Source of the DNA: Desulfotalea sp.
Lineage (GTDB): Bacteria; Desulfobacterota; Desulfobulbia; Desulfobulbales; Desulfocapsaceae
NCBI GenBank assembly: GCA_002733995.1
Contig: NVXR01000001.1
Coordinates: 124,001 to 188,000, forward strand
Reading direction: 5' to 3'
DNA length: 64,000 nt
Shown here: piece after piece, positions 29,001 to 38,315 of the stretch
Numbering within the stretch: position 1 is the first letter of the stretch
Layout of the letters: each line of letters begins with the position of its first letter
Made by a program: the position numbers and the translations under genes
Notes under the pieces: generated by a model
What the model was told of the DNA's origin: nothing
The model's input: the letters and a program-made list of their open reading frames with translations, nothing else
Database searches by the model: none

Positions 29001-29723
29001 AATTTTTATTTCATTCTGAAGATGGTTGGCTTGCGTTGTCGATATTGTTTGCTCGTTACGTAGATTTAATATTTCTTCCGGACTGAGGATGTTCAAGCTG
29101 TTGAGCTCGTTTTGCAGAAGGGTCAGTTTCTTTTCCTCGTCGCTTTTGCACTGATGGACCTGTTTTGAGATGAGACTGTAAATCTCAGTTCCTGTGATCT
29201 GCTCTAAGATAGGAGCGCGCTGATCAGAGCTGGCCTGGAGAAATTTATTAAAATCTCCCTGGGCCAGAAGCATGGAACGGGTAAATTGGTCAAACGTCAT
29301 TCCTGTTGTTTCCGCGACTTTTTCCCCAACCTCTCGCAGCTTAGTCGCAATAACTTTGCCACTTTTTGCTTCAACAAATTCGTGGCGGGGCGGTTGTAAG
29401 TCGCCCATTGCGCTTTTACGAGCCCTATGCTGGCTCCAATGAACTCTGAATTGTCCCTTTGATGATGAAAATTCAACCTCAGAAAAACATTCTCCAGTCT
29501 GGCGACTCATTATTTCGTTGGTGGATTTACTGATCTGCTTGAGCCGGGGGGTACGGCCATAGAGAGCTAAACTTATTGCATCCAGAATTGTTGTTTTACC
29601 GGCACCTGTAGAGCCTACAATGGCAAATATGCCACTGGAGGTGAAGTGAGGATCCGTGAAATCGATACACCACTCTCCAGAGAGAGAATTCAGATTCTTA
29701 AAACGTACAGTTTGTATTTTCAT
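26070..29723 (-). CDS. sbcC: Exonuclease SbcC
   Basis: 1217 residues. Walker A GSTGAGKTT is at 37-45, followed by long coiled-coil arms with the zinc-hook CPLC near residue 600. The C-terminal lobe has LSGGES near residue 1118, then LFLDEGFG (Walker B) and an HVPLL switch. Rad50-type ATPase partner of SbcD; the complex cuts DNA hairpins and double-strand ends. Longer than the 1048-residue E. coli protein because of longer arms. It lies 120 bases after sbcD. Confidence 0.96.
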   Translation of the reverse strand: MKIQTVRFKNLNSLSGEWCIDFTDPHFTSSGIFAIVGSTGAGKTTILDAISLALYGRTPRLKQISKSTNEIMSRQTGECFSEVEFSSSKGQFRVHWSQHRARKSAMGDLQPPRHEFVEAKSGKVIATKLREVGEKVAETTGMTFDQFTRSMLLAQGDFNKFLQASSDQRAPILEQITGTEIYSLISKQVHQCKSDEEKKLTLLQNELNSLNILSPEEILNLRNEQTISTTQANHLQNEIKITNTGLNWIQSLEKLVAKKEVLDIAAADLQLRWDQTAPRRAQLAKATQSHLLQATYNHLTSLRTSQQDVLKLLSSTTTQIKQLQEKETLLKQKKESAEKEYQEKVKEQQSTTEIIKRVRQFDYETQIKTEDINKINKDIATFDKTLSTLAEEQEKREFLIAATKKIISKLTDYQQTNRSDETLLETLSGIEEKSSRLNQLSDDSKTSQTSGSHLQTKIDEKSQEEQQKTLTISQLTEQEQQHTALLENNRKTLLQHAPHGLAALYKNTQNLSAEVATSKEIQRLVQEQEQLLVKQSSETTKRAQYKKQIKDIDKEIKQTSDLIQLQTNNVSQQEKIILLANKIESFEQERKKLTPNSPCPLCGSQKHPFCERLEPASDKLQDLLQIEKDKLTALDKSGRAFEISLNKYTLCEEACAIAIVEAIDKLAPINDTIQSLCPDKKKLTHIAETITALNIKLNQGDKKTLQAEKINQEITEGEQKLKLLSPQLLTNREELQRIRQQKAMVETELNLNIVSLKSIKKEISDLISQLSKQMLPYTNRPLITVKEVFSSVLELKIKQTAWKNSHTSLRDQEKLLQGFTTSTDRTVQSIEMQKAEQLRLQDRCTLVQKQRNTTLEQRLQIFGDKDPQTVETMVQSQVATTELFLKGLNKEFSTNEKEISVLGERQEQLSQAIDKRTATLLTKETDFTSQLQQHELESEALFLQAQLTTEKRTQLKAETDELENQRKENHTNLRNIDETIAEERTKQTTTHSRETLAIQLDEHTTTLGDLLRQVGVLTEKIYAHENNIKRQDNKQLQLELQKKEHDYWAQLHTLIGSADGKKFRNFAQGLTFELMVHHANQTLNKMSDRYLLKRNPDEPLELTVIDAYQAGEVRSTANLSGGESFIISLALALGLSAMSSQNIQIDSLFLDEGFGTLDEESLEIALDTLSTLQQSGKIIGIISHVPLLKARIDVQLHLLAGPDGRSILSGPGVSALH

Positions 29724-29843
29724 ACTATAGTGACCATCCCCGATAAACGGGATAAGGACCTTGTCAGTAGTTTGTGCAACATTAAAAGTAGCCCATGAAC
29801 AGGCGCTCGATTGTCCTAGGATTTCAAGGTGCTAGGGAACTAG

Positions 29844-31067
29844 TTATTCAATTTCGCGTTGTTGGAGGGCATCTACAGCAACATTGAAACGCAATGTCAA
29901 TTCATCGTGTTGCTGGCCTGTGATGCTGTTTTGGGTGAGGCATCGATCAAAGACCTCCTCCACAGAGAGTTGCTCTAAGGTTTCCTGACTGGTTTCACTC
30001 TCTAGAATAGAGTCGATGATCCGACTATTGACAATGCGCAGGATCTCAAGCTTACTGCCGGCAACGGCTTGTCTCAGATCTTCCTGGAGCGAGGCAATAA
30101 GCTCTTTGCTATTATATTTTATTTCGAGCCAAATTGAACGGTCTTCTCCCTTTAACTGTTCAATCGTTGAGAGCAAAACCTCCATGTTTCCCGCAATAGA
30201 TTCAAGGCGCTGAAAACAGGGGACATCAATGGTCTTGATCTCTGTAATCTCTTGATCACACTCAACTGTGATAACCTTTTTGGGTTTTGTTCCTTCCCCA
30301 AAGCTCATGGGTAGAGGGCTACCGCAGTACCTTCTTCTCTCATTTTTCCCGACCAGTTGGCTGCTGTGGAGATGGCCAAGGGCGAGGTAATCAATTTCCT
30401 CGGGAAAGATAGAGGCGGGTACGTGGGCGAGGGAGCCAACGTACAATTCCCTGACACCATCCCCGGTTACACTCATGCCTCCCGCAGCAAAGAGGTGGCC
30501 CAAAGCGATAATAATGGGTCGATTCGATGCTTTAGTTTGTATGTTTACGGCCCGCTTAATGATCGTATCATAGTGCTGCTTGATTCCTTGTACCAGTTTG
30601 TTTGATTTTTCTTCTATAGTTTCACCGGGGCTTGCAAGCCTTATATCACGTTCTCGTAGATAGGGGACAGCACAGACAATGAGCCGAGTTTCACCCGTTG
30701 GGTCACAAATTTGCACAATCTCTTTGTCAATATCGTCATTAATGGATCCAACAATATGAATATTCATTGTTTTTAGAATCCCAGCGGCGGCTTCAAGGAA
30801 GGTTGCAGAGTCGTGGTTACCTGCGGTTATTATGACATGGGTGCAACATGTCTTTTGTACCTTGCTAAGAAAATGATAGTAGAGGTTTTGTGCCCAGTTA
30901 CTTGGTGTTGTCGTGTCAAAAATATCGCCTGCAATGAGTAGGACATCGATTTTTTCAGATGAGAGTGTCGCGATCATCCAGTTAAGAAATTGTGAAAATT
31001 CCTCGTTTCTTTTGCGACCATAAAGGGCACGTCCTATATGCCAGTCAGAGGTGTGAAGTATTTTCAT
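29844..31067 (-). CDS. sbcD: Exonuclease SbcD (Mre11-type nuclease)
   Basis: 407 residues. Metallophosphoesterase motifs in order: HTSDWHIGR (residues 5-13), AGDIFD near 46-51, TAGNHD around 95, then a later GHLHS. These bind the two metal ions of the nuclease. The C-terminal region makes the contact with SbcC. The pair is sbcD then sbcC, the usual order. ATG 31067 is the family start. Confidence 0.96.
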   Translation of the reverse strand: MKILHTSDWHIGRALYGRKRNEEFSQFLNWMIATLSSEKIDVLLIAGDIFDTTTPSNWAQNLYYHFLSKVQKTCCTHVIITAGNHDSATFLEAAAGILKTMNIHIVGSINDDIDKEIVQICDPTGETRLIVCAVPYLRERDIRLASPGETIEEKSNKLVQGIKQHYDTIIKRAVNIQTKASNRPIIIALGHLFAAGGMSVTGDGVRELYVGSLAHVPASIFPEEIDYLALGHLHSSQLVGKNERRRYCGSPLPMSFGEGTKPKKVITVECDQEITEIKTIDVPCFQRLESIAGNMEVLLSTIEQLKGEDRSIWLEIKYNSKELIASLQEDLRQAVAGSKLEILRIVNSRIIDSILESETSQETLEQLSVEEVFDRCLTQNSITGQQHDELTLRFNVAVDALQQREIE

Positions 31068-31393
31068 GTTTATGATGTACTCTGGAGATTATTGAAAAAA
31101 ATCGACCCATTAAAGAGGAATAAGAGCAGATACCTGGGATGGTGGTCTCTCTGCATTTACTCTCAACTGGTAATGGTTATGTCGTTTGTTGTCAGAAGTT
31201 TCAGGTTGTTCATATACCTATGATCCGCAATGCTACTTCCAAGCTGAAATACGGGTTGAATATCGATGTATAGTAACAGTTCGGTTTTTGTATTGGAAAT
31301 ACTTTGTCATCGTGTCAGTTCTGAACAGCGTCTGAAAAAGACGTAACATACAAGGCTGTTTATGCAAGTCGCTTAGGGTGTATCTGTGCCAGC
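31068..31393. other. Intergenic region upstream of sbcD
   Basis: No gene. It would hold the sbcD promoter on the minus strand; I see no promoter strong enough to mark. Confidence 0.4.
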
Positions 31394-31440
31394 AAACAAC
31401 AAAGGCCCTGGAAGATTCCAGGGCCTTTGTTGTTTGTCTT
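31394..31440 (-). terminator. Terminator of the outer-membrane protein gene
   Basis: A perfect 20-bp stem (31394-31413 with 31416-31435) with a two-base centre. On the minus strand it ends in TTTGTTGTTT. It lies about 35 bases after the stop of the minus-strand gene. The plus side is also T-rich (GTCTTTTTT), so it may stop transcription both ways. Confidence 0.9.
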
Positions 31441-31473
31441 TTTTAAGAGGAAGAAGTAGCTCTCTTCTTTGAA

Positions 31474-32478
31474 CTAAAACTGGTAGGCGAGGCCTAAACG
31501 AAATGCTAGGTTGTCCATTGGAAAATGGCCTTCTTGGACAAGTACGAGCTCCCCGTCTTGGTAGCCGTTAAAAGTACCATCAACATCAACAGCTGTGTAT
31601 TGCATTGAAAGATCAAGGAGCCAATTGGAGGTAACTGCGTATGAACAGCCAAGGCCTAAAGTTAGTCCTACTCTGTCATCTAAGATTATTTCTCTGCTCT
31701 TGCCGTGGTAGAGGCTTGAAGGTTGGCCTAATGCGTCGTACACGCTAGGGTCGGAATAGCCAAGGCCCCAGTGGTTTGCGGCGTCAAAATCACCAGAGTA
31801 AAAACCCAATCCAAAGGAAGCGTAAGGGGTAAAGTTTGTTGAGGTTGGCAGTTGGGCTAGCAGGCTTATAGTAGGGCCGGAGACAGTTATATCACCATCT
31901 GATTTAATACCAGAATATCCTATTGAAGTTGCCTGCGTTTTGCCTTGTATACTGTCATAGGCAAGTTCTACGCCTATGTATTTATTGAAGAAATATTTAG
32001 CAAATAAAAACTTTGGTACAAAATCCTGGGTCTCATCAACTGCGTATATTGTGCCAAGGAAGGTACCAGAACCTTTTCTGCCACCTTTGTGCCCTGAGTC
32101 GGAGTCTGTGAGAACCCGAAATCCTGTTCTTGTGCCTATTTGTAATTTGCCGGAGATATATTTGTCGAAAAAAGTGACGGCCTCTTGATCGTTTTCACTA
32201 TCAACGTGCTTGTCGGTACAGTGTTTCATTGGTGCTTTTTCATTGGCTGTGACTTCCGCTGTTTGCATTGGTACGGGTACAGTGGCTGTCACTTCCGCTG
32301 TTTGCTCTGGTGCGGTTACGGTGGCTGTCACTTCCGCTGTTTGTATTGGAGCTGTTGTAGTGGTTGTAACCTCAGTCGCTTGCATTGGGGCGGGCGCAGT
32401 GGCTGTTGTTTCAGATGCAAACGTCGTCTGAGCTGAGGACAAGAGAAGAATGGAAAAAACTAAAGGTAAGGTTTTCAT
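31474..32478 (-). CDS. Outer-membrane beta-barrel protein with N-terminal Thr/Ala-rich repeats
   Basis: About 334 residues from ATG 32478 (a GTG two codons earlier is possible). A signal peptide ends near PheAlaSer. Residues about 25-85 form four 13-residue repeats (AP-x-QTAEVTATV type), then a short charged linker with one Cys, then a barrel of about 230 residues that ends in AYQF. This resembles the OmpW/opacity-type small barrels. The repeats would form a flexible periplasmic linker. Function unknown. Confidence 0.8.
   Translation of the reverse strand: MKTLPLVFSILLLSSAQTTFASETTATAPAPMQATEVTTTTTAPIQTAEVTATVTAPEQTAEVTATVPVPMQTAEVTANEKAPMKHCTDKHVDSENDQEAVTFFDKYISGKLQIGTRTGFRVLTDSDSGHKGGRKGSGTFLGTIYAVDETQDFVPKFLFAKYFFNKYIGVELAYDSIQGKTQATSIGYSGIKSDGDITVSGPTISLLAQLPTSTNFTPYASFGLGFYSGDFDAANHWGLGYSDPSVYDALGQPSSLYHGKSREIILDDRVGLTLGLGCSYAVTSNWLLDLSMQYTAVDVDGTFNGYQDGELVLVQEGHFPMDNLAFRLGLAYQF
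32242..32397 (-). repeat. Four tandem 39-bp repeats inside the outer-membrane protein gene
   Basis: Equivalent bases recur at 32252, 32291, 32330 and 32369, exactly 39 apart. The first three units are close; the fourth is diverged. The unit length is a multiple of three, so gain or loss of units keeps the frame. Confidence 0.9.
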
Positions 32479-32708
32479 TATCACACCATAAAAAAATTGA
32501 TTGTAAAAGTTGCTAATAATAAATATTAGAATTACAACGCTATGTGGTAAAAAGCAACTATTAACTATAACTTACATCAGGATCAGGCTCCTCTTTGACC
32601 ACGCTATAGAGCCTCATTTTGCTTCAACAATCTCTAGAATGTTACCTCGAAAAAACCGAAGAGGCTTTGCCGGGGCAAGAGCGTGTGTCGGCCTACATTA
32701 TGTAGGGT

Positions 32709-33032
32709 CTAATTCTTTGTACTTTTAAGATATGCGTAAATATCCGCCCCGTCTTGTTTCGAAATCTTAGTTTGAGGGAAGTGCGGCATAATAGGTGCCC
32801 CTGTACGTCGTAGCGTGCGAACAAAACGACTAAATCTCATGTCAATTCCTGCAATATCCACAGCTCGACCATCGTTGCCATGTAAACCATGACAGGAGGA
32901 GCAGTTGTGCATTGTGTACCATTTTTTGCCCTCTTGAGGGTTACCTGCAGGTGCGCTGCAACCGCTACTCATGAGGCTTGTAAGCAGGACGAGTATACTG
33001 AGTTTGTATGGCGTTTTTGTCTTAAGCGTCAT
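32709..33032 (-). CDS. Monohaem cytochrome c lipoprotein
   Basis: 107 residues. The signal peptide ends in a lipobox (LMSSGC), so the protein is probably anchored by lipid. A single haem motif CSSCH follows about 20 residues later, with a probable Met axial ligand in the APIMPHFP stretch. This is the class I cytochrome c layout with a short length. It would carry electrons at the outer face of the inner membrane or in the periplasm. No partner oxidoreductase is next to it. Confidence 0.9.
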   Translation of the reverse strand: MTLKTKTPYKLSILVLLTSLMSSGCSAPAGNPQEGKKWYTMHNCSSCHGLHGNDGRAVDIAGIDMRFSRFVRTLRRTGAPIMPHFPQTKISKQDGADIYAYLKSTKN

Positions 33033-33255
33033 TCTTACACTCTCTGGTTCTGTAGGTTGTACTTAATTGCTAGAGGAGAATAGTAAAGGAAACGGAAGTG
33101 AGCAAGATCCTTTTAAGTGTTATGCCAGGAAAGAGCCTTATAATTGGACTTTTTGCATATTGTCGGCCTCTGGCAGATAGGCCTTATTAGTCGTGCAACC
33201 ACTAATGTTGAGGGGGGACACCAGCATTAATGTGGTCAAAAATAAAGTTATGGTT

Positions 33256-34503
33256 CTACTGACAGCTCTTCATGTTCACCCCTGTGGGGAGGCGCGTAGA
33301 TGGTGCGTTGATGGCGCGTAATCGCTTAAGAAGTTCATTTCTTGTGTTCTCTGCCTGATTGAGAAGGATGGCAAAGGGGGTGGGGGGACCATGATTTGTC
33401 ATATACCCCGCATAGCAGTAAACACCATGCATCGTGCCACTCTTAAGTAATACTCCGGGGCGTTTGTTTAAAAGACTGCTGTAGGGCTTGAAGTGTTGAA
33501 GAATCGTTACAAGTGACTTTGTACTCATTCTGTTTTTACGGCTTAAGCCCGAGCCATCGTACACCGTAATTTGCTGAGCTGAAAGGCCAAGAGTCTTTCT
33601 GAGGTAGTTTGATATTGCGATTTTGCCTTTCTCCCAGGTTGCAGGGGGACCACCTGCTTGCAAGCCGATGTATAAAAAGACCTGATTGGCAATAAAGTTA
33701 TTTGAGTAACGCAGACACGCTCCCATGACCTCTTGTAAGGTCTTACTGTTTTTGTGAATGAGGAAGGGTTCAAGCGAGGGAGGAACATCTTTTATCTGGA
33801 ATCCATCTTTGACGCTAATGCCCACCTGGTAGAGTTGGGCACAAAATAATTCACCGAAATATTGCAACGGTATTGGCAGTAGGCTCTCGGTAGTGCTTCT
33901 TGCAATATTGATGCGCTGGTTGTTTCTAGGGAAATTAGATCCGAGGCGTTTCATTATTGGTAGGGTTGGTGTTTGAGGCTCCCCCGACTGAATCGTTCCA
34001 TCGATAAGCTGAGTGATGGCAATAGTGTTGAAATTTGCAGCTAAACTGCCGTTGGGTGCATCATATGGATTGCTACTATTATCGGTTCCGGGGGTTTGTT
34101 GTTGGAGGGAAAAGATACTGGTATCAAGAAATATGGAGCCTATCTTGCTAATGCCTCGCTTCTTCAGAGAAGAGCAGATGCTAAGAATTTCTTCAGAAGT
34201 CAAAAATGGATCTCCATATCCTTTTATGTATAGATTATCTTTCTTATCACGAAAAAAATGGGTTTCAAATCGAAAATCCGCTCCAAGGAGATCAAAGGCC
34301 GCAAGTGAGGTGAGAATTTTAAGAGTTGATGCGGGGAGAAAAAGATCGTTTTGCCGGTAACTGATTGTGCCTCGGTCTGAATGAACAAGGTAGCTGCCAT
34401 GAGTCACCAGTTCTAATAATTTGGAATCAGCTCTGTCTTGTTTGGCCCATGCTGCACCCGTACAAGAAAATGCAAGAACAACAATGACGAGCAAGGAGCA
34501 CAT
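33256..34503 (-). CDS. dacB: D-alanyl-D-alanine carboxypeptidase/endopeptidase (PBP4 type, S13)
   Basis: 415 residues from ATG 34503, which sits six bases after GAGGAG and opens a signal peptide ending AlaAlaTrpAla. The longer frame from 34596 overlaps the upstream gene and is rejected. Active-site motifs: Ser59-x-x-Lys62 (STLK), SNN near residue 266 and KSGT near 349. It trims and cleaves peptidoglycan cross-links in the periplasm. It is the gene after the radical SAM protein, with an intergenic gap of about 75 bases. Confidence 0.93.
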   Translation of the reverse strand: MCSLLVIVVLAFSCTGAAWAKQDRADSKLLELVTHGSYLVHSDRGTISYRQNDLFLPASTLKILTSLAAFDLLGADFRFETHFFRDKKDNLYIKGYGDPFLTSEEILSICSSLKKRGISKIGSIFLDTSIFSLQQQTPGTDNSSNPYDAPNGSLAANFNTIAITQLIDGTIQSGEPQTPTLPIMKRLGSNFPRNNQRINIARSTTESLLPIPLQYFGELFCAQLYQVGISVKDGFQIKDVPPSLEPFLIHKNSKTLQEVMGACLRYSNNFIANQVFLYIGLQAGGPPATWEKGKIAISNYLRKTLGLSAQQITVYDGSGLSRKNRMSTKSLVTILQHFKPYSSLLNKRPGVLLKSGTMHGVYCYAGYMTNHGPPTPFAILLNQAENTRNELLKRLRAINAPSTRLPTGVNMKSCQ

Positions 34504-34577
34504 ATATCTCCTCACTCGTTGTTGTTGTTGTTTGAAGTAGCTTGTGATGATTGCCATAATAGTGTTGGTGAATACTA

Positions 34578-37112
34578 TTAATCCAGTTGTACCCAACCCT
34601 TTTTGACAACGTGAATGTTGTTTTCGTCATCTTCTGTAAGTCCTAATACATGGGTGACGGCGTCTCGAGGTTTTATGCCAGGTTGAGAGGTTTCTGCAAT
34701 AATATCAATTTCGATATCCTGTGGGCCTGTAAAGGCAAATCGCTCAATCAAGGGTCGAATATTTATTTCTTTTGTCTTTCCTTTTCTTGTTTTCTGGATC
34801 AGAAAACTCTCCCCTGCATAAAACAATTCAGCCGCCTCCTTTTGGGCAGCAGTTGCTTCGGTGGGCAGGTGAATGGAGTAAGAGACCCTCATCTTTTGAG
34901 GAATCTTGCCGGAGTGGAGCTCAATACCGGTGATTGCAAGTCCCGGTGCCAGAGTATTGTTGAGTTTCTCTTGGGCGCTTTTTATGCTTTCAATAGGTGA
35001 CTTGAGATCCATGATGAAGTACTCGCCATAGCTCTCTGTGCCAACTGGAAGAGCCGGTCCAAAAGATACTTTTGGTGAGGGGTTAAAGCCCTGGCTGAAA
35101 TTTGTATAAATATTTGCTCTTTGCAGGGCGCGGAATATAACTTGCAAGATCTCAAGGTGGCCAAGATAGCAGATATTACCCACACGTGAATAATGGACCA
35201 GATATTTAAAATGACCCATCTCAGACTCATCTTTTGGACTGGTAGGTTTACTTACCGGTGGAGCAAGGTCACGTTTACGATTATGCACTATAGGGAGTAT
35301 GGTATCGAAGTCACATAAACCGCATTTCTGGCAGGCGTGATAGCGACAGTCAGGTGTGTAACCTTCCGCCTTACCCTTTTCCAGCTCATTCTTTAAGAAC
35401 TGTATATCAACACCGGTTTGCAGATGTGACCAGGGAAGAATTTCGTCAAGTTGTCTAGCTCTGAGATAGTTGTCGAGGGAGAGGTCGCAATTATTTGCAG
35501 CCAGTTGCCAGACATCAATGTTGAAGTGCTCTGTCCAACCGTCCAATCTGGCACCGTGTTCCCAGGCATTTTCAATCAATTTTGCAAGTCTTCTATCACC
35601 TCTTGAAAAAACGCCCTCAAGGAAACTAACCCGTGGATTGTGATACCTGAGATTCGCGCCTTTTTTGGGTAAATTATCAATGAGGCTTCGGATGCGGCTT
35701 ATACTCTCGTCAACAGTGAGCTGTTTTTCCCACTGAAAAGGGGTGTGGGGCTTGGGCACAAACGTTCCAACACTTACATTGATCTGTTTTTTGCCTTTGC
35801 CTTGGCCATGTCCTCTGGTCGCCAGCATTTTAATGACCAAATCTACTATACCATCAATATCTGCCTGGTCTTCTGTTGGCAGGCCAATCATGAAGTAACA
35901 TTTTATGACCCGCCAGCCCAGGTCAAAGGCTTGGGTACAGGTGTTAATGAGATCTTCTTCGGTAATACCTTTATTGATGACTCTTCGCAGGCGTTCACTT
36001 CCTGCCTCAGGAGCGAGGGTAAAGCCAGTTTTTCTTACTCTCTTAATCTGTTCCATTATAGCTGGAGTCAGTGTACCAACGCGCATGGAAGGCATTGCAA
36101 TAGATACGTATTTATCTGCAAATTCATCCATAAGTGGTGTTAGAACTTGTTCGAGGCAAGAGTAATCCCCGGTGGAGAGTGACAGGAGGGCGAGTTCATC
36201 AAAACCGGAATTTTTAATGCTCTCCTTGGCAAGTTCCATAATACTATCGATACTGCGTTCCCGGACCGGTCGGTACGTTATTCCGGCCTGGCAGAAACGA
36301 CAGCCTCGGGTGCAACCGCGGGCGACCTCTATCCCCAGGCGATCATGGACAATCTTGGCGTTTGGTACAAGGGGGGTTTTGAGATGGTCAATGTCGTCAA
36401 GATTGGCAACGATTCTACGGGTTACTGTTGTTTCTTTATTGCTTTTGTGCCTGATTTTGGCAATTGAGAATTCTGCTACAGTTTCGTTGTAGTCAACCTC
36501 GAAATGACTCGGAATATAGACACCGTGAATTTCGGCAAGTTGATCGAGTAAATCTTCTTTAGAGGTGTCCGACTGTTTAGCACTGGCAATGACGCTTGCA
36601 ATTTCGATGAGTGCCTCTTCTCCATCCCCAAGAAGGACTGCGTCGAAAAAATCAGCAACAGGTTCTGGGTTAAGGGCACAGGCACCGCCGGCCAGGAGAA
36701 TGGGATACGACCCATCGCGCTGTTTGGCGTAGAAAGGAATCGATGCAAGATCGAGAATCGTGAGAATATTGGTGTAACAAAGTTCGTAAGGAAGTGTGAA
36801 GCCGAGAACATCGAAGTTTTTGAGGGGCTGCCCACTTTCCAGGCTGGTAAGCGGCGCACCTTGATCTCGGAGTAATTTTTCAACGTCGGTATCGGGGCAA
36901 TAGCAGCGTTCTGCAAGGAAATCATTTTTTTTGTTTAAAAGATGATATAGTATCTGTAGTCCTTGGTGGGACATGCCAATTTCGTAAAGGTCCGGAAATA
37001 TGAAGGCAAATTTGGCTTTTACGTCATCCCAATTTTTCTGAATTGAATTGAATTCTTGGCCAAGGTAGCGGCCGGGTTTGCTAATTGCTGAAAGGATTCT
37101 ACGATCTGTCAT
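34578..37112 (-). CDS. Radical SAM protein (TIGR03960 type) fused to a DUF2344 domain
   Basis: 844 residues from ATG 37112; the longer frame starts with TTG at 37166 and has no ribosome binding site. An N-terminal B12-binding-like region precedes the radical SAM core with CTRGCRFCQAG (CxxxCxxC, Cys near 265, 269, 272), then a long C-terminal part with four Cys (CRYHACQKCGLC) and a TIGR03936-like domain (KYLVHYSRVGNICYLGHLE). In many bacteria these two are separate genes or one fused gene next to rng/RNase G or ribosomal protein genes; the enzymatic target is not established. Followed by dacB. Confidence 0.92.
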   Translation of the reverse strand: MTDRRILSAISKPGRYLGQEFNSIQKNWDDVKAKFAFIFPDLYEIGMSHQGLQILYHLLNKKNDFLAERCYCPDTDVEKLLRDQGAPLTSLESGQPLKNFDVLGFTLPYELCYTNILTILDLASIPFYAKQRDGSYPILLAGGACALNPEPVADFFDAVLLGDGEEALIEIASVIASAKQSDTSKEDLLDQLAEIHGVYIPSHFEVDYNETVAEFSIAKIRHKSNKETTVTRRIVANLDDIDHLKTPLVPNAKIVHDRLGIEVARGCTRGCRFCQAGITYRPVRERSIDSIMELAKESIKNSGFDELALLSLSTGDYSCLEQVLTPLMDEFADKYVSIAMPSMRVGTLTPAIMEQIKRVRKTGFTLAPEAGSERLRRVINKGITEEDLINTCTQAFDLGWRVIKCYFMIGLPTEDQADIDGIVDLVIKMLATRGHGQGKGKKQINVSVGTFVPKPHTPFQWEKQLTVDESISRIRSLIDNLPKKGANLRYHNPRVSFLEGVFSRGDRRLAKLIENAWEHGARLDGWTEHFNIDVWQLAANNCDLSLDNYLRARQLDEILPWSHLQTGVDIQFLKNELEKGKAEGYTPDCRYHACQKCGLCDFDTILPIVHNRKRDLAPPVSKPTSPKDESEMGHFKYLVHYSRVGNICYLGHLEILQVIFRALQRANIYTNFSQGFNPSPKVSFGPALPVGTESYGEYFIMDLKSPIESIKSAQEKLNNTLAPGLAITGIELHSGKIPQKMRVSYSIHLPTEATAAQKEAAELFYAGESFLIQKTRKGKTKEINIRPLIERFAFTGPQDIEIDIIAETSQPGIKPRDAVTHVLGLTEDDENNIHVVKKGWVQLD

Positions 37113-37301
37113 TGGGGTACCGTTGGAGAGTTTTCTGAAATTATGGCGGAACGCCTGTTCTTTCAAAGAAAAATGTTAAAAAGTCAGTCATTCCCTTTAC
37201 TGAAATTTGGTTGACTTTTCAAGTCAGGATACTGTATTCAAATAAGTTGAACATAATTCCTCTTATAAGCATACGTTATAATATAAAAAAGGATCTGTCT
37301 G

Positions 37302-38264
37302 ATGAAATTGGTGCCACTGTTAGCAGTCGCGATATTTACTTGTTGTTTCTTTTCACCATCACTGTTGTTGGCAGACTCCGCCAGCCTTGTAGAGATCAAA
37401 TCAATTTCCCATTCAATACAGTCTGTCGAACAGGAAACAATTAGATTTTCACTAGAGTCCCTTGTTCCTGTTAAAGTGTTCGCCATCAAGGGAGAACGAC
37501 CACGGCTGGTAATAGATTTTCCCGGTACCATATATAAACGGAAAAATGTAATACCTCTACCGGGGGGCGAGTTGGCCAGTACAATTCGTATTGGTTTGCA
37601 TAATGAGCCTGTTGTTAAGACACGGGTTGTTGTCGATCTCTCAAAAACTTACGCTGTGGACTATAAACACAGTTTTATAGAAAGCGAGAAACTTCTTGAG
37701 GTGGTTTTAACGAGAGGGGCTCCTAGGCAAGCTGTCATAGCCCCTGTTGAAAAAACAACAAAGGAAGTGGTTGAAAAGACAATCGTTTCACCACCGATTA
37801 AGGAGGCACTCCTCAGTCTTGCCATCGATGAAAAGATTATTTCTTCAGTTGTTCGGGGACAGAAAAAATCTGAAAAATTAGCGATAGATGAAGATGTGCC
37901 TGCTGGCTTACCGCAGTTGCTTGAGGTCTCTTTCGATGACTCTTCAAATCGCGGCGAAATGGTACTTTTCCATCTCAATGATTTTAATCCGCCAAGCGTA
38001 TCTGCTATTGAAAAGAATACCCCCCGCGTTGTGTGCGATTTTCCAAACATGAGATTGAGTCGTGATGTGCAAAAGACGATAGCTGCAAACGGGAAATATG
38101 TTGAAGGGATTCGTACTGCGTATCATGCGGATAGTGATAAGGTGCGGGTTGTTTTGGATCTTGCTCCCGATCGCGATTACGATTTACAGCAGGTGTTTTT
38201 TAAGAATGACAATCTTTTCGTGTTAATTGTGAATGAATTACCTGCTGAAAACGTAGCGGAATAA
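37302..38264 (+). CDS. AMIN-domain periplasmic protein
   Basis: 320 residues with a signal peptide (cleavage near LeuLeuAlaAsp, residue 25) and two copies of the AMIN beta-domain, at about 45-140 and 205-310. Each has the pattern of a hydrophobic strand, then PRLVIDFPG or PRVVCDFPN, and a later TRVVVDLSK or VRVVLDLAP. AMIN domains target peptidoglycan amidases and secretin proteins to the cell wall or septum. No catalytic domain is present, so it may be a scaffold. AAGGA precedes the ATG. The gene is divergent from the radical SAM gene. Confidence 0.88.
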   Translation: MKLVPLLAVAIFTCCFFSPSLLLADSASLVEIKSISHSIQSVEQETIRFSLESLVPVKVFAIKGERPRLVIDFPGTIYKRKNVIPLPGGELASTIRIGLHNEPVVKTRVVVDLSKTYAVDYKHSFIESEKLLEVVLTRGAPRQAVIAPVEKTTKEVVEKTIVSPPIKEALLSLAIDEKIISSVVRGQKKSEKLAIDEDVPAGLPQLLEVSFDDSSNRGEMVLFHLNDFNPPSVSAIEKNTPRVVCDFPNMRLSRDVQKTIAANGKYVEGIRTAYHADSDKVRVVLDLAPDRDYDLQQVFFKNDNLFVLIVNELPAENVAE

Positions 38265-38270
38265 TTCTTC

Positions 38271-38305
38271 CCCGCCTTTTGGGTCAGTTGAGGCGGGCTT
38301 CTTGT
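38271..38305 (+). terminator. Terminator of the AMIN-protein gene
   Basis: CCCGCCT (38271-38277) pairs with AGGCGGG (38291-38297), followed by CTTCTTGTCT. It starts 6 bases after the stop codon. Confidence 0.65.
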
Positions 38306-38315
38306 CTCGCCAAGA

